Under the pieces are notes generated by a model that saw nothing but the letters and a program-made list of their open reading frames with translations, was not told the DNA's origin and did not search any database. A program made the translations under genes and the position numbers. Positions 1 to 8,300 of a stretch of 14,414 nt of DNA are shown piece by piece. The DNA is from an uncultured Eubacteriales bacterium (GTDB taxonomy: Bacteria > Bacillota > Clostridia > Oscillospirales > Acutalibacteraceae). The stretch is taken from positions 1-14,414 of the forward strand of contig CAQBRY010000043.1 of the NCBI GenBank assembly GCA_948762645.1, given 5' to 3'. Position 1 is the first letter of the stretch; each line of letters begins with the position of its first letter.

Positions 1-209
1 AAGATTTTATGGTCGATTACGATGAAATTGGATCAATAGGAAAAAGATACAGACGTCAGGATGAAATCGGAACACCTTATTGTATAACTTATGATTTTGA
101 AAGCGAAAATGATAATTGTGTGACGGTTCGCAGTAGGGATACGATGCTTCAAGAACGTATTTCTATATGTAAACTTTCAGATTACATAAGTAAGGGATGT
201 GAATTTTAG
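1..209 (+). CDS. glyS: Glycyl-tRNA synthetase, C-terminal end (5'-truncated by window)
   Basis: This is the last 68 codons of a gene that begins before the window; the reading frame starts at base 3 and ends at TAG 207-209. The visible residues include YDEIGSIGKRYRRQDEIGTP followed by an RDRDTM-like segment (here RSRDTMLQER). That is the highly conserved end of the anticodon-binding domain of single-chain (alpha2) class II glycyl-tRNA synthetase, the enzyme that charges tRNA-Gly with glycine in the cytoplasm. The family assignment is from recognition of these motifs; the catalytic domain is outside the window. The ATG at base 9 is internal and not a real start. The stop codon overlaps the stop of the convergent hemW gene, and I see no convincing terminator between them. 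Confidence 0.93.
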   Translation, partial: DFMVDYDEIGSIGKRYRRQDEIGTPYCITYDFESENDNCVTVRSRDTMLQERISICKLSDYISKGCEF

Positions 210-1321
210 TATATAATATCAGATATTATTTTATTCGATACTAAAAATCCTTTGGGAGTTAGTCGAATACCTGATTTGTCCAATACTAAAAATTCTGTGT
301 TTAAATATTTTTTAGCATTAAATATATAAATCTTAGGTATAGTATACCCAAATTTTTCTTCAAATTTTTTGTATACTATACCTTCGTTTAATCTTAGTCT
401 TAACATTATATATTCTTGTTCTAAGTTTTCGCAGGGTTCGGTAAGTATTTTGGGATTATTTAAAAAATCATTAATAGAGCTGCTATAGTAAAATCTTTTA
501 CTATTAATGAAAGAATGAGCTGAAGGTCCTATTCCTAAATATTCATCTAAATTCCAGTATTTTAAATTATGAAGGCATTTTTTGTCGTTTAGGAAAAAAT
601 TAGATATTTCATATTGAACGTATCCAAAGTTTTCAAGTATTTTGTGTGTCTGCAAATACATATTTATTTCTTCGTCTTCGCAAGGAAGGATTAAATTTTC
701 TTTGGTATTATAGTAATGTGTTCCTTTTTCGATTTTTAGCATATAGACTGAAATGTGGTTTACATTATTGTTTGCGCAAAAATTTAGGGACTTTTTTAGA
801 CTTTCTGAATTTTGCTTTTGTATTCCTAACATAAGGTCAAGTGATACATTATTAATATCAGATGACTTTAATTCATATAAGCATTTTTTTATATCTTCAC
901 AGGTATGAGTTCTTCCTAAAAGCAGTAATTCATTGTCATTTATTGACTGCGCTCCGATAGATACTCTATTTACCCCTGCTTTTTTCAATAATTTAAAATC
1001 CATGTTTTTATAAGAACATGGATTTATTTCTATAGAAATTTCTAACAGGTTACACTCAAAATTTTTTTTAATGGAGTTTATTATTTTTATAATATTATTA
1101 TGGCCTATTAGATTGGGGGTGCCACCACCGAAGTATATCGTATCAACATATTTATTAGTTAATTTTTCTGACCACTTGCTAATTGTGTGGTATAGTTTAT
1201 CGACATATTTATCTATTATAAAATTGTCAAAGTTTATTGAATAAAAATTGCAGTATGGACATTTTTTATTACAAAATGGTATATGTACATAAATTCCAAG
1301 GTTATTTTTTATTGTATTCAA
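206..1321 (-). CDS. hemW: HemW-like radical SAM heme chaperone (formerly annotated as oxygen-independent coproporphyrinogen III oxidase)
   Basis: A 371-residue protein, the usual length for HemW. It has the radical SAM cluster motif C17-x3-C21-x2-C24 followed by N-F. HemN-type oxidases have a fourth cysteine after the motif, whereas HemW proteins have Phe there, so this favours HemW. GGGTP (residues 65-69) is the SAM-binding glycine motif. The segment YEISNF and the heme-binding-type motif H251-N-x-x-Y-W256 followed by YLGIGPSAHSF are typical of the family. HemW binds heme and is thought to deliver it to respiratory proteins; true CPO activity is not expected. The start is TTG at 1321, with AGGGG about 6 nt upstream. 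It lies 18 nt after the lipase-like gene and is probably co-transcribed with it. Its stop overlaps the convergent glyS stop. In many Firmicutes hemW sits between lepA and hrcA, so this neighbourhood is unusual. Confidence 0.92.
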   Translation of the reverse strand: MNTIKNNLGIYVHIPFCNKKCPYCNFYSINFDNFIIDKYVDKLYHTISKWSEKLTNKYVDTIYFGGGTPNLIGHNNIIKIINSIKKNFECNLLEISIEINPCSYKNMDFKLLKKAGVNRVSIGAQSINDNELLLLGRTHTCEDIKKCLYELKSSDINNVSLDLMLGIQKQNSESLKKSLNFCANNNVNHISVYMLKIEKGTHYYNTKENLILPCEDEEINMYLQTHKILENFGYVQYEISNFFLNDKKCLHNLKYWNLDEYLGIGPSAHSFINSKRFYYSSSINDFLNNPKILTEPCENLEQEYIMLRLRLNEGIVYKKFEEKFGYTIPKIYIFNAKKYLNTEFLVLDKSGIRLTPKGFLVSNKIISDIIY

Positions 1322-1339
1322 ATTTTCCCCTGCTTTTTG

Positions 1340-2164
1340 TTATTTTAAAAATGGTTCTTGATTAAAAAAATGATATAGGAAATGTGGATTTTTATTTACG
1401 ATAAATGGAGTTTCCGGGTCAATTGCACTTATATTTTTTAAAGTTATGAAATCTGTAAAATGTTTTCCTATTAAAGAAACTATATCACCTTCTATTTTAT
1501 AGTTAATTAATTTATCTTTGTCAATATTTTTAAGGTTTTCTTTTATTTGATTATTTGATATATATCCTAATCCAAGAGCATTAAAAGTAGTTGTTTTAAC
1601 AAAATGTTTTTTCAGTTTATCTGATTTTAATATGATCCCTGTTGCATATGTTGCAAGATATCCTCCCAAAGAATGACCTGTTATGTAAAGTTTAGTATTT
1701 TCGCCTATTAAATTTGATTTTTCTATTTTTTCAATATATTGAGCGACGTATTTAGCTTGAGGATGCTGACGTTTAGGTATTATATATTCCCAGTTTTCTT
1801 TTATAATGCCATCATCTGTACCTCTAAAAGCTATTATAATATTGTCACCTTTGGAATATGTAATAGCAGAAAATCCAGACATGTTTTTTTTACTTTTATT
1901 TATTACATAATCTTCTATTTTAAATTCAGAAAACTCTTCAGGACTTGAATACCCGCCAAACCATTTTGCATTAAAGTTTTTTTCTTCTTTTGGGTCTGAA
2001 AAATTTTCTATGGGAATATTACTGTAGCACATAGTGGCAATACCTAGTACTTCTCTTTCGGAAAGTGTGTTTTTTTCGTCTGCATAATGTATTGGAAGTG
2101 TGATACATGCTAATGCTAGGATTAATAGTATTTTTTTTAAAATTTTTTTATTTATGATTATCAT
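1340..2164 (-). CDS. Secreted class 3 lipase-like alpha/beta hydrolase
   Basis: Predicted 274-residue exported hydrolase. The N-terminus (lysines at residues 6-11, then a hydrophobic stretch ILLILALACITL) is a signal peptide. Cleavage is probable near HYA-D (28/29). Cys20 is in a poor lipobox context (ALAC), so a lipoprotein is possible but not favoured. The core shows FRGTDD (the oxyanion-side strand typical of lipase_3 proteins), the nucleophile elbow G-H-S165-L-G-G, a likely catalytic Asp227 in EGDIVSL, and a candidate His261 or His265 near the C-terminus. These form a complete Ser-Asp-His set. The substrate is unknown; lipid or other ester is a family-level guess. A GTG at 2179 would give a longer ORF. 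I chose the ATG at 2164 because GAGGAAG (2171-2177 on the minus strand) sits 6 nt before it and would be inside the longer coding frame. hemW follows 18 nt downstream. Confidence 0.82.
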   Translation of the reverse strand: MIIINKKILKKILLILALACITLPIHYADEKNTLSEREVLGIATMCYSNIPIENFSDPKEEKNFNAKWFGGYSSPEEFSEFKIEDYVINKSKKNMSGFSAITYSKGDNIIIAFRGTDDGIIKENWEYIIPKRQHPQAKYVAQYIEKIEKSNLIGENTKLYITGHSLGGYLATYATGIILKSDKLKKHFVKTTTFNALGLGYISNNQIKENLKNIDKDKLINYKIEGDIVSLIGKHFTDFITLKNISAIDPETPFIVNKNPHFLYHFFNQEPFLK

Positions 2165-2170
2165 TTTATT

Positions 2171-2177
2171 CTTCCTC
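2171..2177 (-). promoter_or_regulatory. Shine-Dalgarno of the lipase-like gene
   Basis: GAGGAAG on the minus strand, 6 nt before ATG 2164. It overlaps the alternative GTG start at 2179, which has no comparable upstream site, so it decides the start. Confidence 0.7.
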
Positions 2178-2201
2178 ACTTAGTTAGAACTTTTAATACT
2201 A

Positions 2202-2230
2202 ATAATACACTATATGGTGGCTTATTACAA
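2202..2230 (-). promoter_or_regulatory. Promoter of the lipase-hemW operon
   Basis: On the minus strand TTGTAA (2230-2225) and TATTAT (2207-2202) are separated by exactly 17 nt. Transcription would start near 2195, about 30 nt before the chosen lipase ATG. The sequence is AT-rich, so chance matches are possible. Confidence 0.5.
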
Positions 2231-2248
2231 TATTATATAGTTTAAAAG

Positions 2249-2292
2249 GGGTGTATATAATATAATTATACGAAATATTATCGTGGGTGTAT
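2249..2292 (+). repeat. Direct repeat GGGTGTAT in the divergent intergenic region
   Basis: GGGTGTAT occurs at 2249-2256 and again at 2285-2292, 36 nt apart start to start, each followed by an A/T-only run. Both copies lie upstream of the -35 box of the giant surface protein gene and upstream of the divergent lipase promoter, where an activator or repressor site would be placed. No known operator is recognised. Confidence 0.3.
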
Positions 2293-2308
2293 TTATATAT
2301 AAAAATAA

Positions 2309-2337
2309 TTGAAAGTATCAAAAAAAAATGTTATAAT
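2309..2337 (+). promoter_or_regulatory. Promoter of the giant surface protein gene, with A9 tract in the spacer
   Basis: TTGAAA (2309-2314) and a perfect TATAAT (2332-2337) are separated by 17 nt. The spacer contains nine consecutive A residues (2320-2328). Transcription would start near 2344, leaving a leader of about 40 nt before ATG 2385. The match to a sigma-A promoter is good. The A tract makes spacer length prone to slippage. Confidence 0.75.
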
Positions 2338-2368
2338 TACAAAAAACAAAAATGGGGACGTATTATAA

Positions 2369-2375
2369 GGGAGGT
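2369..2375 (+). promoter_or_regulatory. Shine-Dalgarno deciding the start of the giant gene
   Basis: GGGAGGT ends 9 nt before ATG 2385. The in-frame ATG at 2352 has no such site and would lie only about 8 nt after the predicted transcription start, so 2385 is preferred. Confidence 0.8.
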
Positions 2376-2384
2376 CATTTATAT

Positions 2385-5300
2385 ATGGAGTCAAACTTCC
2401 AAAAAAATTGCAAGACTAGTTTTTGTGGTATACATAAAGACTATTTTAGATTTGTTTTGATATTTATTTTCGTATTTTCATTTTTTGTTGGTGAAAAAGT
2501 GCTAGCTGCTACAGACTATGGTTTAGAATATGGAGATAATATTAAAAGTTGTCTTAAGATATATAGTGATCTAGGTTGTACTCAAGAAATAGGATCTCAC
2601 GTACCACACAGCCTTCCCTTTGATGGTGAAGAAAACGGTAGGTGTATACAGAAAATTTACGTAAAATTTGATGCTAATAGATATTTGCTGGATGGAGATC
2701 CTAAATCGCTTTTAATTCATAATCGTAAGTATCGCTATAAGGTTGACGGACCAATTTATAGTATAGATTCTTATTTTAGTTATAGCCAACAAATTTCTCC
2801 GGGGTTATATGAAATGCATCTTTCACTTGCAAGAAACCTAAAGAATAATGGTGGTCCAGACTATTTTATGTTGGAAGGAACAAATTTGAAGGCTTACTAT
2901 GGACCGAAGCTTAGTGGATTTAATAATCATAAAGGTATTCAATTCTATAAAGAGGAAAGTTGTCGAAATAAAATCGATGATTCACATGAAGTTCTAAATG
3001 GAAGCGTAATTTACGCTAAAGTTGATTTGAATACGATGTATATTATAGGAAATGAGGATAGTTTAAAGGTAAATCTTATTTATGGTGAGTCAGGGTATAG
3101 CTTTTATACTGAATCGAAAAAAGTTCCAAACTCAGACTCTGTATATAAAATAACTTTTAGGGAAGAGAATAATAATTTTGTAACTGGTGGTCAAAATCTT
3201 ACTATTGCCAATATAAATTTGACTGAAAGGACAGATTACAATATTAATTTTAAGATTCCTGAGAATATGTTATACATTTATGAAAGTGATGAAACCGGTA
3301 ACAAAGGGAGTCAAATTTTGACAAAAACAAATTCTTATACTCAAAATATTTTAATGAGGTCCCGACAGACACGCTATTTTTTGATAATGCCGCATGCGAA
3401 TGAAGGTAAATATATTAAGGAAGGAAGCTTAGGATTTTCATATATAGCATGTGGGTTTAAGATTGCTAGTAAAAAAATAAGTAGTGATGATGGAGGAACA
3501 TATTTAGTCACTGTAAGTGATGATCTAGAATACGGGGAATCAAGTAGACAAAGTAACGTTAATTCTATTTTTGTTAAAGTTGATTTTTTAACTAGAAGTT
3601 CTTTTTATATTAATTTTCCAAGTGTGCACGGAATAGAATTTGTTGATAGTTCGAATATAACCTTATCTGGCAAAAAGTGGATTTCAGATTTTTCGGGGGA
3701 GTATAAATTTTCAGCTAAAATAGACGAAAATATTTTTCAAGGAAATAATCTTAAATCTGTTAAGAACATACAATTTTCCTTAGGAGACAATTTCGATATG
3801 CAGAGTGAGTATGATTCAAGTACTAACGTTTTTAGTTTCAATATATTAAGTTATAAAGGGAAAGAAAATGAATCATATACACTTTCTTTGTTAGTAAATT
3901 ATAATGATGGTACAAAAAAATCATTTGTTAAACTGTCCATTCCGACTGACAATTATGTAGATACAGTAAAATTTTATTATTTGGAAAGTAACGGAGTTTT
4001 ATCTGCAAATAATTACAGAATAATAGATGAAATTTTAGTTTTTCCCGGAATAGATTTTAATTTATATGTTAGAGTAGATGTGGATGGAGAATATGATATT
4101 GACACTTTATCTTTGAAAATAACAAATAGTACTATTGAGGCGACATCTACGAAGCAGGAAGGGTCAGACTATGGAAAGGCGTATTATTATAATAAATATC
4201 GTATAACGTCCCTATTTAATGATGCTAACATTTCAGTAGAGTTAGATCAGAAAAAATATAATATTAGTTTACTAAAAAAAATAGCTGGTCTTGAACAAGT
4301 AGAATATGAAGTAAATTATTTAAATCAAAATTCGTTAATAAATCATGGTAGTACTTCAGGCAGAGACTATGCATCTTTACGTAAAGGAGAAAAAATTAAT
4401 TTCATTTTTAAGTTTAATGAAAAAGGATATAACCAAATTGAAATGGAAAATCTTAAGCTGAATGCTTATTTTACGGATGCAGATGGATCAGCAGATAAGA
4501 GCAAGCCACCAAAACAATTAAATATTGGAAAAAAGGAAGAAATAGAAATAACAGATTGTATTTTAATAGATAAAGACAGTCAAATTTCAGAAATAAAAGA
4601 TTTTGAAGTAGTAGTTAAGGAAAGCAAGACTACAGAAATAAAAGATTTAAATGGTGTCGTATTAGAAAATTATAAATTAACAAATGAAGAAGGAGAAGAA
4701 ATAACAGGATATAAACTATTAGACGGAAATGGTACAGTTTCATTAGTAACGAATTTTAGTTTAACGATTAACAATAACAAAGTTATAAATATAAAAGATT
4801 CCGATGAAAGTTTATTAGAAAATCATAGATTAGTAAATTTGGAATACCATATAAACAATGAAGGTAAAATCGATGTTAGTCAAAAGTATTATTCTGAGCA
4901 ATATGAAGTTGAAGGACACCATGCAATATTTGAAATAGAGGGTGTAAATAAGGACAAACATAAAATTGAAATTATTACTGATGATGAATTTGAAAATGAA
5001 AATTATGATATTACTCAGTTAGTTAATATATTACCTAATGATATTGTTAGTGTGGTAAGTAAAGACGAGGGAGAGGGACAAGATAATAAATATAAAAAGT
5101 ATGTAGTTGAGGACCAAGAGTATGGATCATATTTAGATTTTTTAATAAAATTTAAAAATGAAGAACCAGGAACGGGATATGATCAGTCAATACCTCAAGT
5201 TTCAGGAATTATGACTGGAAGTACTAATAATGTAAATATTTCTCAAAAAGCCGATGGATACTGGAGATTAAAAATAGCAGGGGATTCAACTTTAACCGTT

Positions 5301-8300
5301 AATAAAATAGCTAGAAATAATTATAAAGTAACGGTTCCTCAGATTGGTGGTATTACTTTTAAATATAAAAAAGTAGATAAGAACTATACCGGAGCAGAGA
5401 GTTTAGAAGGTTATGAGAACTTTCCAAGAAATAGTCAGGTACAGGTAGAATATGAAGATTATTTAGCTATAGTTGCTGATTTTGACTATAGTGTGGGCTT
5501 GGACATGGACAAAATGGAAATTAATGATGACAAAATAACAGTTAATTTTGATGGAGAAAACTTTAAAGGGTTTGTAGTACCAAGGATAAATAATAATTAC
5601 AATTTAGATGTAAGTGTGCCTTTAAGATCATATAATGTATCTTTTACCAAGATCGATGGTAATATGGCTAGAGCATACGATAATTCAGGAAATGTATTAA
5701 ATATAGGTGATTATCCGGCAATAAAATTAATTCATGGATCAGATTATAAATTTAAGGTAGATGTTGACTATAAGTATTCTAAGTCTCAATCAAATATGGA
5801 AGTTGTTTTACTAAATGACATAAACAGTTATAGACTAAAAAAGAATGATGAAGAAATAAAAACGTTTATGTTGGAAGTTAGAAGCGGTGAAATTACAGGT
5901 ATTAAAGATTTGGATGGTAATTCAGACTATATAGATTATGTATTAGTAAACGATCAGGGAGAAGAAATAAAAATATCCGACTGTAATTTAAAAGATAGAG
6001 ACGGTAAAATTATAACCATCAACAGTTTGGATATAAAAGTTAAATACGGTAAAGTCATAGAGATAAAAAATTATCCAAACGGTAGTGTACTGACGAATTA
6101 TACGTTAACATATCATAGTTCGGATGAGATTCTTAGTCCGGATGATGACGGAAATTATAATTTATCCTATGTATCTGCTTCTGCAGATATATTAGTTAGA
6201 GGTTTGAAACTTAATAGGTATAATCTTACTTTTCAAAATACCAACCTCATAACTTTTACTGAGTTTATTGAAGACAATGGTTATAAATTAATAGACGAAA
6301 GTGGAAATGAGGTAGAAAATTTTAAAATAGAAATTAAAGAGGGTATTGTTAAAGCTGTAAGAGACTCGGAGGACAGATTATTAGAAAATTATAAATTAAC
6401 AGATGAAAATGAAAAAGAAATAAATAGTTATAAATTAGTAGATAAAAATGGTAAAGATTCAACGGTAAAGAGTTTTAGCATATTAATAGAGGGAGGAAAA
6501 GTTACAAAGATAAAGGACACAAGCAACAACTTATTAGAAGATAATAAAGTAGTTATAGAACAAAATATAGGGGGAGCAAAAGACTTCGAAAAGAAGTCGG
6601 TAATTAAAGAGGTAACTATAAATGATACCTTTAAATTTAATTATAAGCTCTCGGAAGGATATTCTCTAGAGGGAGCTGAGATTACAAATAATGGTGAAGC
6701 ACTTAGAAAATCTGACGGTATATATATTATTTATGATATATCTGAAGACATGAATATCGTAGCAAATGATTTGAGTAAAGTTAAATATCGTTTAACGTTC
6801 GTTTCAGAATCCGGGGTGTCATTTACAGACAACTATGGAGAAAGTATTAGTTCTGTAACGACTGAGTATAGTTCTAATTATAGCTTTAGGGTTATAATCG
6901 ATAATAAATATTCCCAGAGTGAGGATAATATGGAAGTATATTATTTAGATTCTGAGAATAAGGAAGTATCTTTGAAAAGGGATGTTAGCGGTGCTTATAC
7001 AGTTAGAAATATTACAAGTCCTATAGATATAAGGGTAAAAGGGATCAATATGAATGTATATAAGGTCTCATTGCCGATTAATTCAGAAGGTGTAATATTC
7101 CAGATAGGCGACAAGAGATCTGACGATGAAGATATATCAGAATTTGAAAAAAAGATGAATATAAATCACGGAGAAAATTTTAAATTTTCAGTTTTAGCTG
7201 CCACAGGGTATGATGTTTCTAATATACAGATGTCTATAAGTTCGACTGACAATAAAGTTACCGTTGATGTTGTAAATGATGGTTATATGATACAGAATGT
7301 ATCGGAGAATTTAGAATTAGCCGTTTCGGGAGTAAAGAGGAAAAGTCATACTGTAACACTTATAGGAGACAATATTAAGTTCAAATCAGATGCTGGTTCT
7401 TCAGCTGAAATAAACGGAGGATCTATAGATTATGAAGTGGGACAGCTAAGCTTTATATTTTTACCTGAAGAAGGTTTTGAAATGGTGGATGACTATGAAT
7501 TCAATTGGAAAGACATTATTAAAGTATCACCAACGGGATTTTATACCGATCAGGATGATAAGCCTTCAGATACTTCTAAAAAACCTGTATTTTTAAAGCG
7601 TAATGAAGGAGACAATGAATCATATACAGTAAGTGAAGTCACAGACGACATTACAATAACAATAAATGGTGCAGTAAAGAAAAAAACTTTTAAAGTGGTA
7701 TTTCCAGACGTAGAAGGAATTAAATACCTGAAGTTTGAAGACGGAAGTTCAGCAGAAGAAAGTAGTGGAAATGATCATGAATTACCTCTTGAAAATATAG
7801 TGGGTTATGATGATACTTTTAGGTTTGAAGTTAAAGCAGAATACGGTTATGATATATCAAGTATGCAAATTAGGTATGGAGTAAATAATTACCTTTCTGC
7901 AGTTAATGGTATGTATTATATAAACAACATAAGAAGCAATATAACTTTAGAAGTGCTTTATGTAAATAAAAATAATTACAACGTAAAGTTTAAGGGCCAA
8001 AATATTACTTTCTATGATGAAGATAATAAAAATCCAATAACTGATGCTTCTGTAAAGTATGAGTCCGGGATATTCAAATTTAGATTAAGACCTAATATAG
8101 GATACGATTTAGATTTAGCTAATGTAGTGTTTGAGATAAATGGCGTGGAGTATGATCATAAGAAAGCTAATCAAGACCCAAGCAGTCCTATAGTTGTTCA
8201 GGGTCCGGATGATTCTGAGGTGTTTACGATATCTAATGTTAATAAGTCTGTCACTTTAGTGGCTAGAGGTTCGACAAAACAGAAATATCAAATACACTTC

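Noticed and set aside
213..229. Small hairpin after glyS followed by TTTATT, possible terminator
   Set aside because: The stem is 7 bp of A/T pairs only and lies inside hemW; such structures are expected by chance in this base composition.
646..834. Plus-strand frame inside hemW
   Set aside because: It lies wholly inside the well-supported minus-strand hemW gene and has no promoter or known motif.
2165..2179. Longer start for the lipase-like gene at GTG 2179
   Set aside because: Those five codons contain the ribosome binding site of the ATG at 2164.
2352..2384. Longer start for the giant protein at ATG 2352
   Set aside because: It would lie about 8 nt after the predicted transcription start and has no ribosome binding site, while ATG 2385 has GGGAGGT 9 nt upstream and gives a normal signal peptide.
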